NCBI GenBank assembly: GCA_000398025.1
Contig: ASKX01000004.1
Location: 1 to 58,394 of the forward strand
DNA length: 58,394 bases
Source: Candidatus Paceibacter normanii SCGC AAA255-P19
Lineage (GTDB): Bacteria; Patescibacteriota; Minisyncoccia; Minisyncoccales; Paceibacteraceae
Direction of reading: 5' to 3'
Below are positions 1 to 8,123 of the stretch, in pieces; the stretch's first letter is position 1; every line of letters starts with the position of its first letter. The notes beneath the pieces are model-generated. The model searched no databases and was not told the DNA's origin. It saw only the letters and a program-made list of their open reading frames with translations. The position numbers were made by a program, and so were the translations under genes.

Positions 1-95
1 AAGTTTTCCACAAGACAGCCCTTTCTTTAGTTGATATAATACCTTAATCTTTAATAAAACAGCAAAGGTCGAAAAAATTCATATATTCGCAATTC
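1..95. repeat. Left arm of a 95-bp perfect inverted repeat
   Basis: Positions 1-95 are the exact reverse complement of 1759-1853, the spacer between tRNA-Ala and the channel gene. Read on the minus strand, 23S rRNA runs normally up to the sequence GCTTTTTGCAGAAT and then switches into this spacer in the wrong orientation. The switch occurs within a 3-4 base AAT(T) microhomology. It sits at the very edge of the window, so a fold-back assembly or amplification chimera is the simplest reading. A real insertion in 23S is the alternative. Confidence 0.9.
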
Positions 96-765
96 TGCAA
101 AAAGCACGCCGTCACCCTTACGGGCTCCGACTCTTTGTAGGCAAAATGGTTTCAGGTTCTATTTCACCGGGATCACCTCCCTACTTTTCACCTTTCCCTC
201 ACGGTACTGGTTCACTATTGGTGAGATTGAGTATTTAGCCTTAGCCGGTTAGTCCGGCCTGCTTCCCACAGGGTTATCTTGGCCCCGTGGTACTCAAGAT
301 AAATATCAAGGAGCGTAAAGGAGTTTTCAAGTACGGGACTATTACCCTCTTTGGTATCCCTTTCCAGGGTACTTCCTCTAACTACCCTTTATCTAAATGC
401 TCTCCCTCAGAAACCGAGCACATAGCTTAAGTTTCTATCTATGTGCTCAGCCCCCGACGATATTCTCTTTCAACCCCCGAGCATAAAATGCTCAAGTTTA
501 GGCTCCTTCCTTTTCGCTCGCCGCTACTCAGGAAATAAACTTCGTTCTCTTTTCCTCCGCTTACTGAGATGTTTCACTTCAGCGGGTTCGCCCCCTGCAC
601 CGTATGGTACAGGGTAATTTTGCTTATCGCAAAATTAGGTTGCCCCATTGGGAAATCCCCGGATCAAAGGTTGCTAGCCACCTCCCCGAGGCTTATCGCA
701 GACACGCCACGTCCTTCGTCGCCTCAATCTCCCGAGGCATCCACCATTTGCCCTTAATTTGCAAT
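96..765 (-). rRNA. rrl: 23S rRNA, 5' part only (truncated at the window edge)
   Basis: The reverse complement begins near position 765 with the 23S 5' signature GGGCAAATGGTGGATGCCT. It continues through domain I to the conserved GTGACGGCGTGCTTTTTGCA element near E. coli position 570. After that the sequence switches to the inverted repeat at 1-95. Only about 670 nt of the gene is present. A terminator-like hairpin at 847-868 lies just upstream, so 23S may be transcribed from its own promoter in 766-846, where I see no strong -35/-10 pair. Confidence 0.93.
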
Positions 766-846
766 CTTTGGCTAGTAATTAATACTTACAACTTATTATT
801 GTCATTATTAACTTCTCAATGAGCTTTCATTTCCTTTCACTAAATC

Positions 847-868
847 AAAAACCGCTTCTTGAAAGCGG
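847..868 (-). terminator. Terminator between the channel gene and 23S
   Basis: On the minus strand the stem CCGCTT / AAGCGG with a 5-nt loop is followed by TTTTT. It lies after the channel gene (stop at 1065) and just before 23S, so it would separate the two transcripts. It could instead be part of an rRNA processing stem. Confidence 0.55.
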
Positions 869-918
869 CTTTCCGAAGCAACAAAAATGCCCCGAAATTA
901 TCCGCTTCCTTTGCCGAA

Positions 919-966
919 CTTCGCAGAATGAAGCAAGGCAGGAGAAGAAACAAAGTTTCTTCGACC
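919..966 (+). repeat. Bipartite hairpin repeat copy 1
   Basis: Short stem CTTC/GAAG (919-933), a linker resembling AAGGCAGGA, a perfect 8-bp stem GAAGAAAC-AAA-GTTTCTTC (944-962), then the tail GACC. It lies in the 299-nt spacer between 23S and the channel gene. I see no gene in that spacer. See the repeat-family finding. Confidence 0.6.
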
Positions 967-1064
967 GTTCAAAATATTTCTAAGCATTCGCATGATGTCA
1001 ATTTTTATTTTACCAAAACAAAAAACTCTGTCAAGCCCATTATTGTAAAGCCACGGGTTTTTTA

Positions 1065-1748
1065 TTATCGTTCTCTAAGTTTGTTTCTTAAGTCTCGAAG
1101 GATTTCAGCTGCTACTTCTTTGCCACCCAAACCAAAAGCAATACCTAAAGAAATTACCAGCATAGCCACAAACCCAGTGAATAGGGTTTCCATAAAAGCT
1201 TTGGCAATGCCCAACTGGTGCAGAATAGCTAAAATAGCGAAAATCCAGATTGACCACTTGATGATAATGCTGACCAAATGGCCATAACCCACTTTTACTC
1301 CCTCTACTCCAGCTCTAACTATTTTCTCAACAATATCCACGACAATGACAGTAACCACAAAAATAAGAGCAGCTACAATGACATTAGGCAGATAAGCCAA
1401 GACGCTCTTAAGAAAACCGGCAAACTGAATAAACCCTAGAATTTCTACGGCGGCCAATAAAAAGACAATCACCAAAACCCATTTAACAATTGCTCCGACG
1501 AATTCAGACGCATTTACTTTTAAGTCAGCTTTTTCTAAGGCCTGCTTCCAACCAGCTCTCTCAAAAAGTTGATTAAATTTTATTTTGGTTAAAATTTCTG
1601 ATATCAACTTCCCTATGCCAACTGAAATAAACCAACCAATGATAAAAACGACTAAAGCCCCAATCAAGGTAGGAATAAAAGCTAAGAATCCTTGCCAAAG
1701 GTTTTGCAGGGCTAAGGTTGTAGTTTCAGCCCATGTTTGAACTATCAT
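1065..1748 (-). CDS. Small MscS-type conserved-TM-helix membrane protein
   Basis: A 227-residue integral membrane protein with about five hydrophobic segments (roughly residues 17-45, 82-104, 112-140, 155-180 and 188-210). The C-terminal glycine-rich LGIAFGLGGKEVAAEIL matches the conserved TM-helix family related to small-conductance mechanosensitive channels (PF05552 type). The cytoplasmic beta domain of true MscS is absent, so it is probably an osmotic-stress or pore protein of the short class. It sits inside the rRNA region between tRNA-Ala and 23S, an unusual place for a protein gene. The family assignment is fairly sure; channel activity is inferred. Confidence 0.8.
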   Translation of the reverse strand: MIVQTWAETTTLALQNLWQGFLAFIPTLIGALVVFIIGWFISVGIGKLISEILTKIKFNQLFERAGWKQALEKADLKVNASEFVGAIVKWVLVIVFLLAAVEILGFIQFAGFLKSVLAYLPNVIVAALIFVVTVIVVDIVEKIVRAGVEGVKVGYGHLVSIIIKWSIWIFAILAILHQLGIAKAFMETLFTGFVAMLVISLGIAFGLGGKEVAAEILRDLRNKLRER

Positions 1749-1758
1749 AAATTTATAC

Positions 1759-1853
1759 GAATTGCGAATATATGAATTTTTTCGACCTTTGCTGTTTTAT
1801 TAAAGATTAAGGTATTATATCAACTAAAGAAAGGGCTGTCTTGTGGAAAACTT
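1759..1853. repeat. Right arm of the 95-bp inverted repeat
   Basis: This is the native-looking copy. It lies naturally between the tRNA-Ala 3' end and the channel gene start, and the mirror copy is at 1-95. I find no protein-coding capacity in it. Confidence 0.9.
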
Positions 1854-1860
1854 TTTCAAG

Positions 1861-1932
1861 TGGACCGTACCAGATTCGAACTGGTAACCCCCACATTGCA
1901 AATGTGGTGCTCTACCATTGAGCTAACGGCCC
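1861..1932 (-). tRNA. tRNA-Ala(TGC)
   Basis: Cloverleaf with acceptor GGGCCGT/ACGGTCC, anticodon loop TTTGCAA (anticodon TGC), and T-arm ending GGTTCGAATC-like. The acceptor contains the G3:U70 wobble pair that identifies alanine tRNA. Discriminator A; CCA is not encoded. It abuts the encoded CCA of tRNA-Ile directly, so the pair is one transcript. Confidence 0.95.
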
Positions 1933-2008
1933 TGGTGGGCGTGGTAGGAATCGAACCTACGACCTCTTCTTTATCAGAGAAGCGTTCTAACCACTGAACT
2001 ACACGCCC
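1933..2008 (-). tRNA. tRNA-Ile(GAT)
   Basis: Acceptor GGGCGTG/CACGCCC, anticodon stem CTTCT/AGAAG with loop CTGATAA (anticodon GAT), and an encoded 3' ACCA. Ile-Ala is the classic pair of the 16S-23S spacer. The stop codon of the upstream methyltransferase (1999-2001) lies inside the first ten bases of this tRNA. Confidence 0.95.
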
Positions 2009-2568
2009 AAGACCTCCAGAATGAATAGCTCTTTTTTCACTGGGAAATTGCTTATTCTCTTTTTAAAGATAACACTTAATCCTGTCTCTTTGAAGATATC
2101 TAGCCATTCTTTTTCTGACTTAAAAGTAGTCTGATAGGGGTTGCCAAAAAAATTATCAAAAGAAAATCCGTGAATTTTACAAAATAATTTTGACAAAAAG
2201 CCCTCTAATAAATCTTCGTAAATAATGATTTTATCCCTGGCTACTCTTTTGGCTTCTATTAGAAGAACTCTGGGGCTTTCAGCATGGTGTAAGACATAGT
2301 TTATTAAAACTACATCAAAAGAATCTTCAGGAAAAGAAAGGTGCTGACCGTCAAATCGCTCAAAAGGAATGGAAGAAACATTAACATCCTTTATATCTAC
2401 TCCAATTACCTCTGCCCGAAAAAAATCCTGAAAGGCCTCTCCAACCAGTCCTGCTCCGCAACCCAAATCAAGAATTTTGCAACCTTTTTTGATAAAAGAT
2501 GCGCAATCTAAGCACATCTTTTTAGCTGCTTGACGGTAAATTTTGGAGAAAATTCGATAAAAACTCAT
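1999..2568 (-). CDS. Class I SAM-dependent methyltransferase
   Basis: 189 residues with the SAM-binding motif I LDLGCGAGLVG near residue 34, an acidic motif II (VIGVDI), and the post-motif FDVVLINYVLHH typical of UbiE/SmtA-like methyltransferases (Methyltransf_11). The substrate cannot be read from sequence. It follows ybaK by 7 nt, so the two are probably cotranscribed. Its last codons and TAG stop overlap the 5' end of tRNA-Ile by about 10 nt, so cutting the tRNA from the same transcript would remove the stop codon. Its position within an rRNA spacer hints at RNA modification, but that is only inference. Confidence 0.8.
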   Translation of the reverse strand: MSFYRIFSKIYRQAAKKMCLDCASFIKKGCKILDLGCGAGLVGEAFQDFFRAEVIGVDIKDVNVSSIPFERFDGQHLSFPEDSFDVVLINYVLHHAESPRVLLIEAKRVARDKIIIYEDLLEGFLSKLFCKIHGFSFDNFFGNPYQTTFKSEKEWLDIFKETGLSVIFKKRISNFPVKKELFILEVLGV

Positions 2569-2575
2569 TTTAGCT

Positions 2576-3052
2576 TCATCGACCTCTAGATTTGCTGAAA
2601 CTTCCTAGGATTAAGTCAGGAATGATTTTTTTAAGCGAATTGGGAGTAATTTTTATTGACCAGCTATGGTCTCCGCTATTTATAATAATCTTTGTGTTTT
2701 GAAAAAGAGCTCTATCTACAAAGGTGAACAATTTCCATAGATTACCGAAGGGCGGGGTAGCTCCAATTTTTATTCCCTTTAGGTTTTTCTTCATCCAAAC
2801 CTCTTTGAGAAAATCTACTTTTTTTGCTCGGGCCACTTTTTTTAATTTTTCCTTGTCTAGGTTTTTGTTGGCGGGAATTAAAACTAAGGCAGGGTTTTTA
2901 TCTAATTTTACGGCTAAAGTTTTCCCTATCACCTTCAAAGGAACCCTTAAGGTGGCCGCTTTATCAAAAGCAGTATAAACCGTCCGGTGTTCTACCGGCT
3001 CATATTTTACTTTAGCTCTTTCTAACAGTCTGATTACTTTTTGGGGAACCAT
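2576..3052 (-). CDS. YbaK/EbsC-type aminoacyl-tRNA deacylase
   Basis: About 158 residues matching the YbaK/ProX editing-domain family, which hydrolyses mischarged aminoacyl-tRNAs. Family features are the VYTAFDKAATLRV segment, the lysine in VIGKTLAVK, and the glycine-rich IGATPPFGNL near the C-terminal third. I chose the start at 3052 (MVPQKV) because the longer upstream reading runs through a terminator-like hairpin and repeat sequence. It is the first protein gene downstream of 16S, in an operon with the methyltransferase. Specificity (Cys-tRNAPro or other) cannot be told from sequence. Confidence 0.8.
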   Translation of the reverse strand: MVPQKVIRLLERAKVKYEPVEHRTVYTAFDKAATLRVPLKVIGKTLAVKLDKNPALVLIPANKNLDKEKLKKVARAKKVDFLKEVWMKKNLKGIKIGATPPFGNLWKLFTFVDRALFQNTKIIINSGDHSWSIKITPNSLKKIIPDLILGSFSKSRGR

Positions 3053-3071
3053 ATAAATTATTTTAACAGAA

Positions 3072-3109
3072 TAAAAAAATTCCGCAAGAGTTGAGCGGAA
3101 AGTTTTTTT
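3072..3109 (-). terminator. Bidirectional terminator downstream of 16S
   Basis: The stem TTCCGC/GCGGAA (3080-3100) is flanked by seven A's on the left and seven T's on the right, so it has a U-run in both directions. On the minus strand it lies between the 16S 3' end and ybaK, which would uncouple 16S from the rest of the region. Confidence 0.65.
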
Positions 3110-3119
3110 CAGGTTTTCA

Positions 3120-3193
3120 GAGCTGCTCCGAAGGTCGAGACTTTTGGGCTCCTCGACCAACACCTTTATGGTTAAGAAGAGAATTCTCGCTTC
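3120..3193 (+). repeat. Bipartite hairpin repeat, degenerate pair of copies
   Basis: GAGC-T-GCTC followed by CGAA and the pairing arms GGTCGAG (3133-3139) and CTCGACC (3152-3158). Next come ACC-TTTAT-GGT, TAA, and GAAGAGA pairing with TCGCTTC with one mismatch (3162-3193). The stem-linker-stem order resembles the family, but these copies are decayed. They lie just after the 16S 3' end. Confidence 0.45.
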
Positions 3194-3218
3194 TCAACCC
3201 TAGTCGACAACTCAAATT

Positions 3219-4707
<1,489 letters not shown>

Positions 4708-4745
4708 AAAAATAAGAAGTTTCGGAGCAACTCTAAAAACCTGAT

Positions 4746-4785
4746 GCTTCGGCAAGCTCAGTATCAATCCTGAGCCCGTCGAAGG
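4746..4785. repeat. CTTCG...CGAAG inverted repeat in the 16S leader
   Basis: Imperfect inverted repeat with arms related to GCTTCGGCAAGCTCAG and CTGAGCCCGTCGAAGG around an 8-nt loop. This resembles the widespread CTTCGACAAGCTCAGG-type dispersed repeat of environmental bacteria. It lies between the predicted rrn promoter and the 16S 5' end, so it is probably transcribed. Confidence 0.7.
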
Positions 4786-4791
4786 ACTGAT

Positions 4792-4820
4792 ATATTAACT
4801 TTTCAAAGTTCAAGATGCAA
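4792..4820 (-). promoter_or_regulatory. Predicted 16S rRNA promoter
   Basis: On the minus strand TTGCAT and TAATAT are separated by 17 nt. The pair lies directly after a terminator hairpin (4818-4845) and about 85 nt upstream of the 16S 5' end. The match is moderate; the position between terminator and gene is the main support. Confidence 0.5.
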
Positions 4821-4845
4821 AAATCAGGAAGAGATTTCCTGATTT
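4818..4845 (-). terminator. Terminator upstream of the 16S promoter
   Basis: A perfect 10-bp stem AAATCAGGAA/TTCCTGATTT with loop GAGAT in plus-strand reading; on the minus strand it ends in a T run. It probably ends the transcript from pyruvate kinase and the Lys-rich mini-ORF. The 360-nt region 4708-5067 otherwise holds only the promoter, two repeats and that mini-ORF. Confidence 0.7.
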
Positions 4846-4880
4846 CTAACTTTCCTTCGGCTGCCGCTCTAACAACAAGA

Positions 4881-4919
4881 TCAGCTCTTCTTTTTCTTTT
4901 TTGCTTTCTTTTTAGCCAT
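4881..4919 (-). CDS. Possible 12-residue lysine-rich peptide
   Basis: ATG at 4919 reads MAKKKAKKKKKS and then TGA. It lies between a hairpin repeat and a terminator downstream of pyruvate kinase. From memory, very short lysine-rich ORFs of this type occur in CPR genomes. With only 12 codons there is no statistical support, and it may be chance. Confidence 0.25.
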   Translation of the reverse strand: MAKKKAKKKKKS

Positions 4920-4920
4920 G

Positions 4921-4990
4921 GTCAATGAGCTGTTTAGCTCATCTTCACCCTTCGCTTGGCTTCGCTTCGCTTGGCTTCGCCTCGCTCGGG
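4921..4990 (-). repeat. Bipartite hairpin repeat copy 2
   Basis: In minus-strand reading: repeated CGAGCGAGGCGAAGCC units, linker GAAGGGTGAA, stem GATGAGCT-AAAC-AGCTCATT (plus 4924-4943), tail GACC. It lies downstream of pyruvate kinase, on the transcript leading to the 16S terminator. Confidence 0.65.
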
Positions 4991-5067
4991 TATTCAAGGA
5001 TAAGTCTCTTCAACAAGTTTTATTTTACTTTTTTAAAAAAGTTTGTCAAGAGGCAAACTTTAAAGGT

Positions 5068-6219
5068 TTAGGGAACTTCTTGGATTCTGGTAATATTTGT
5101 TTTTCCCAGCGTCCCCCAATCCTCAGCATAAATAAAAATTACTTTTTCTCCTTTTTTAATATAGCCGCCTTTTTTCGCCTGAGCTAGAGTTTTTTCTATA
5201 TCAGCTGAACTTCTTTTTTTATAGAAATCACCCTTTCCTTCTTCAAAAAGTAGAGGGACAACTCCATAAAGTAGGCAAAGTCGGTCTCTAAGCTTCCTGT
5301 CATTGGTTAAAGCTAAAATAGGTAAGTAAGGATGTAAACGAGAAACCATGTGAGCAGTCATGCCGCCTTTAGTTAAAACTACAAAAGCTCTGATATTTTC
5401 TTTCTGGCAAAAAGGGCTCATCCAAAGTTGATAGGCAGAGTAACAGACAGCGGCGGTTTGATGAGTAAGCTTGAAATTAAATCCGGAAACTGGGGGTCGC
5501 TTTTCTTCCCAAAAGCGACAGATTTTTTCCATAACTGAAACAGATTTTACTGGATATTTGCCGATAGCTGTTTCACCAGAAAGCATAACTGCATCAGTAT
5601 AGTCAAGAACAGAATTGGCGACATCGGAAACTTCTGCCCGGGTAGGAGAAGGATCTTCAACCATTGACTCTAACATCTGGGTAGCAACAATGACTGGTTT
5701 TCCCGTCTCGGCACAGCGTTTAATAATCTTTTTTTGATAATAAGGCACTCGCTCGAAAGGTATCTCTATCCCTAAATCTCCTCTGGCCAGCATAATTCCA
5801 TCGGCTGAATCAAGAATTTCTTCAAAATTATCTAAAGCTTGACTGGTTTCAATTTTAGCTAAAATTTTGGCAGATAAAGAAAAGTTTTTAGCTTGTTTCT
5901 TCAGAAGCTCAATGTCTTTTTTCTCTCGGACAAAAGAGAGAGCTAGAAAATCAGCTTCCTGTTTAGCTGCCACTGATAGATATTTTCGAGTTGAGGAATT
6001 TTTTTCATTGGTTTCTGGAAGATCTAAAAGAACAGCTATTGGTTGGCCACTTTTTTTGGCGACCTTCTTAACTTTTTGGATGAAGGCACTGTGCCAAGGA
6101 AGAGTGTTGTGTTTTAAGTTAAAACGAAAAACGCTCGCTCCGGCTTTAATGAGCGAGCTAAGAACCTTCTCCTCTTCGACCGCTGGACCAACAGTAGCAA
6201 TTATTTTGGTCAAAGACAT
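5068..6219 (-). CDS. pyk: Pyruvate kinase lacking the B (lid) domain
   Basis: 383 residues from the MSLTKIIATVGPA start; a longer reading would run through tRNA-Thr. It converts phosphoenolpyruvate and ADP to pyruvate and ATP. The barrel motifs are clear: R32-x-N34, LAKIET with the catalytic Lys, ARGDLGIEIP, ATQMLESM and LSGETAIGKYP, followed by the C-terminal domain. The usual ~100-residue B domain is missing: LLDLPETN near residue 66 runs within about 15 residues into the segment matching the post-B barrel (FLALSFVR). The usual Ser of RxNFSHG is Lys36 and the Thr after Asp66 is Leu. The active site is therefore altered and the protein is shorter than the usual 470 or so. It probably shares a transcript with tRNA-Thr. 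Confidence 0.88.
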   Translation of the reverse strand: MSLTKIIATVGPAVEEEKVLSSLIKAGASVFRFNLKHNTLPWHSAFIQKVKKVAKKSGQPIAVLLDLPETNEKNSSTRKYLSVAAKQEADFLALSFVREKKDIELLKKQAKNFSLSAKILAKIETSQALDNFEEILDSADGIMLARGDLGIEIPFERVPYYQKKIIKRCAETGKPVIVATQMLESMVEDPSPTRAEVSDVANSVLDYTDAVMLSGETAIGKYPVKSVSVMEKICRFWEEKRPPVSGFNFKLTHQTAAVCYSAYQLWMSPFCQKENIRAFVVLTKGGMTAHMVSRLHPYLPILALTNDRKLRDRLCLLYGVVPLLFEEGKGDFYKKRSSADIEKTLAQAKKGGYIKKGEKVIFIYAEDWGTLGKTNITRIQEVP

Positions 6220-6236
6220 CTCTTTTAAAATTATCG

Positions 6237-6308
6237 AGCCAGCAGAGGGATTCGAACCCACGACCTACGCATTACAAGTGCGTTGCTCTACCGCTGAGCT
6301 ATGCTGGC
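6237..6308 (-). tRNA. tRNA-Thr(TGT)
   Basis: Acceptor GCCAGCA/TGCTGGC, anticodon stem ACGCA/TGCGT with loop CTTGTAA (anticodon TGT), T-arm GTGGGTTCGAATCCC-like, discriminator U. It sits 17 nt upstream of the pyk start, so 3' processing would leave pyk with a very short leader. Confidence 0.95.
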
Positions 6309-6310
6309 CT

Positions 6311-6676
6311 TTATTTATGCTTGGTTGTTTTTTTTAATTCTTGCCAATAGTTATCGCTCTCTTTAGTTTTGTCTTTTTGCGATTTTTCTTTTAATTTTTG
6401 GAGCCAATTGGAAGTTTTATTGTCGGTTTTAAGAGAAAGAATTCTAATTTTAGATAAAGTCTTTTGCAAAAAACGTTCGGTAGAAAAAGATCTCAAGCCG
6501 GGCATGTTTTTAATCCCCTCCACTGTTTTTTTACACAGGCCTGCCGCTGCTGGTTTAAAACCAGCAGATTGACTAATCTCGGGAAGTTCAACCAAAACCG
6601 GGATTTTCCCAAAAACAATCACTCCTATCCCCAAAGCGCTAACAATTAAAATTATTAAAAAAATTACTTCTAGCAT
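6311..6676 (-). CDS. Small single-pass membrane protein of unknown function
   Basis: 121 residues: one N-terminal hydrophobic segment (about residues 3-23), then a charged Lys-rich tail of about 95 residues. I do not recognise the family. Residues around 36-47 (QSAGFKPAAAG) are encoded by a perfect palindrome (6547-6567), so part of the sequence derives from a repeat. It lies between tsf and tRNA-Thr on the same strand and is probably cotranscribed with rpsB-tsf. Confidence 0.6.
   Translation of the reverse strand: MLEVIFLIILIVSALGIGVIVFGKIPVLVELPEISQSAGFKPAAAGLCKKTVEGIKNMPGLRSFSTERFLQKTLSKIRILSLKTDNKTSNWLQKLKEKSQKDKTKESDNYWQELKKTTKHK
6547..6567. repeat. 21-bp perfect palindrome inside a coding sequence
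   Basis: CTGCTGGTTT and AAACCAGCAG flank a single central base. It encodes part of the small membrane protein in frame. Compare the GC-rich palindromes in acsA and iscS. Confidence 0.8.
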
Positions 6677-6696
6677 TTTAACTCATTGAACATCGA

Positions 6697-6747
6697 AATA
6701 AATCGAAGATTTATTGAAGATTAAGATGAATTTTTAATTCATCGAAC
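6697..6747 (+). repeat. Bipartite hairpin repeat copy 3
   Basis: A textbook copy: stem 1 AATAAATC-GAA-GATTTATT (6697-6715), linker GAAGATTAA (6716-6724), stem 2 GATGAATT-TTT-AATTCATC (6725-6743), tail GAAC. Both 8-bp stems are perfect. It lies between tsf and the small membrane protein gene. Confidence 0.85.
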
Positions 6748-6750
6748 ATT

Positions 6751-7194
6751 TTAAAGTGTATATCTGATAAATCTTTTTATTATAATATTCTCACCGAGCT
6801 TAGCAATGTGTTCTTCAATCAATTCTTTGACGATTTTATTTTCATCTTTTATCCAGGGCTGCTCAGAAAACGGCACTTCCTCTCCCATGGCGGCAATTTG
6901 CAGACATAACTCATGAGCCAGAGTTTGGAAATCTGGAGACTTAGCCACAAAATCTGTTTCACAATTTAATTCCAAAAGCACGCCAATTTTTTTGTTAGGG
7001 TGAACATAACTGGCAATAATCCCTTGATTGGCTTCTCTTTCAGCTTTCTTTCGAGCTAAATCCCGACCCCACTTTTTAAGAATGCCCTTGGCTTTTTCTA
7101 TATTTCCCCCGGCCCTTTCTAAAGCCGCCTTACACTCAGATATTGAAACCTCGCTTTCCTCTCTTAATTTTTTGATTTGGTCAATGGTTATCAT
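6751..7194 (-). CDS. tsf: Elongation factor Ts, short form
   Basis: 147 residues. The nucleotide-exchange factor for EF-Tu. It has the N-terminal UBA-like domain (residues 1-50, with LREESEVSISECKAALE), then the diagnostic NCETDFVAKSPDFQ motif, and ends soon after GENIIIKRF. Longer EF-Ts proteins have a second core subdomain and C-terminal module that are absent here, as in other short EF-Ts. Its ATG overlaps the rpsB stop by one base (TAATG), so the two are translationally coupled. Confidence 0.93.
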   Translation of the reverse strand: MITIDQIKKLREESEVSISECKAALERAGGNIEKAKGILKKWGRDLARKKAEREANQGIIASYVHPNKKIGVLLELNCETDFVAKSPDFQTLAHELCLQIAAMGEEVPFSEQPWIKDENKIVKELIEEHIAKLGENIIIKRFIRYTL

Positions 7195-7934
7195 TATTGT
7201 TTACCAAGTTTTTCTTTGACTTTAGGTTTAGCTTTTTTAATGGCTTCTTTTACCTTATCTAAAATATATTTTACCGAGCTTCTAGCATCATCATTAGCTG
7301 GAATAGGATAATCGGCTAAAGTAGGGTCAACGTTGGTATCGGCTACGCCAATCACCGTTATCTCCTTTGCTCTGGCTTCCTTTATTGCTAAATAATCTTT
7401 CTTCATATCAATGACAAAAATGGCATCCGAAAGTCGATTTAATTCTTTTATCCCGCCAAATTTTAGCTCTAAATTCTCTAATTCTTTATTAATTTTAGTT
7501 TGCTCTTTTTTGGTATATTTTTCCAGCTCCCCTTCAGCTTTTCTTTTTTCAAGATCTTTAAAATATTCAATTCTTTTTTTAATACTTTCGAAGTTGGTAA
7601 AAGTCCCTCCTAGCCACCTTTCAGTAACATAGGGTAGGCCGCATTCTACGGCCACCTCTTTTACTAAATCTTTAGCTTGAATTTTGGTCCCAACAAAAAG
7701 TATAATTTTCCCTTCAGAAATAATTTTTTGGATAAAATCTAAGGCCTCTTTAAATTTCTCGGCTGTTTTAGTTAAATCAATAATATGGACGGTATTTCTT
7801 ACTCCGTAAAGATAAGGTTCCATTTTGGGGTGAACTTTAGAGGTTTTGTGACCAAAATGTAAACCTACCTCACCCATTTCTTCTGGGTCAAGCTTAATGC
7901 CAGCTTCTTTGGCCTTTTCTTTGGTTTCTGCCAT
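7194..7934 (-). CDS. rpsB: 30S ribosomal protein S2
   Basis: 246 residues, the normal length. Clear S2 signatures are GLHFGHKTSKVHPKM, the DLTKTAEKF helix, VTERWLGGTFTNF, and DTNVDPTLADYPIPANDDA near the C-terminus. It is the first gene of the rpsB-tsf operon. A promoter TTGTCT-17-TATATA ends only about 7 nt before the ATG, so the mRNA should be leaderless. No Shine-Dalgarno sequence precedes the start. Confidence 0.97.
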   Translation of the reverse strand: MAETKEKAKEAGIKLDPEEMGEVGLHFGHKTSKVHPKMEPYLYGVRNTVHIIDLTKTAEKFKEALDFIQKIISEGKIILFVGTKIQAKDLVKEVAVECGLPYVTERWLGGTFTNFESIKKRIEYFKDLEKRKAEGELEKYTKKEQTKINKELENLELKFGGIKELNRLSDAIFVIDMKKDYLAIKEARAKEITVIGVADTNVDPTLADYPIPANDDARSSVKYILDKVKEAIKKAKPKVKEKLGKQ

Positions 7935-7941
7935 ATCTTTT

Positions 7942-7970
7942 TATATATCACAAAAAATAAATGAAGACAA
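7942..7970 (-). promoter_or_regulatory. rpsB promoter, predicted leaderless
   Basis: Minus-strand -35 TTGTCT (7965-7970), 17-nt spacer, -10 TATATA (7942-7947). The ATG begins at 7934, 8 nt past the -10, where transcription should start. Confidence 0.7.
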
Positions 7971-7980
7971 GTTTTTGTAC

Positions 7981-8045
7981 CTTCGCTTCGCTCGGCGCTC
8001 AATGAAGCTAAGGCTTCATTTCGACCTTCGTCCGCTCTGGCGGAC
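7981..8045 (-). repeat. Bipartite hairpin repeat copy 4
   Basis: Minus-strand reading: stem 1 GTCCGC-CAGA-GCGGAC (8030-8045), linker GAAGGTCGA, stem 2 AATGAAGC-CTTA-GCTTCATT (8001-8020), tail GAGC followed by CGAGCGAAGCGAAGG (7981-7996). Both stems are perfect. It lies between the divergent rpsB and rpmE promoters. Confidence 0.85.
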
Positions 8046-8052
8046 TCGGTTC

Positions 8053-8081
8053 TTGATTTTTCAATAGCTATAGGTTATTAT
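8053..8081 (+). promoter_or_regulatory. rpmE-prfA promoter
   Basis: TTGATT (8053-8058), 17-nt spacer, TATTAT (8076-8081). Predicted transcription start near 8088 gives a leader of about 88 nt that contains repeat copy 5. Confidence 0.65.
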
Positions 8082-8123
8082 AGAAGGCGATAGTCGATAA
8101 ATATTAAATTTATCTTGATGCTC

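Noticed and set aside
569..822. Open frames of 62-72 codons on the plus strand near the left end
   Set aside because: They lie antisense within 23S rRNA and extend into its spacer; they are chance frames in rRNA sequence.
859..1287. A 142-codon plus-strand frame
   Set aside because: It overlaps the channel gene antisense and a hairpin repeat, and the predicted protein has no recognisable domain.
4881..5187. A plus-strand frame of 89 codons at 4918-5187
   Set aside because: It runs through the hairpin repeat and antisense to the end of pyruvate kinase, with low-complexity residues only.
5867..6337. A 156-codon plus-strand frame over pyruvate kinase and tRNA-Thr
   Set aside because: It is antisense to a clear pyruvate kinase and crosses a tRNA.
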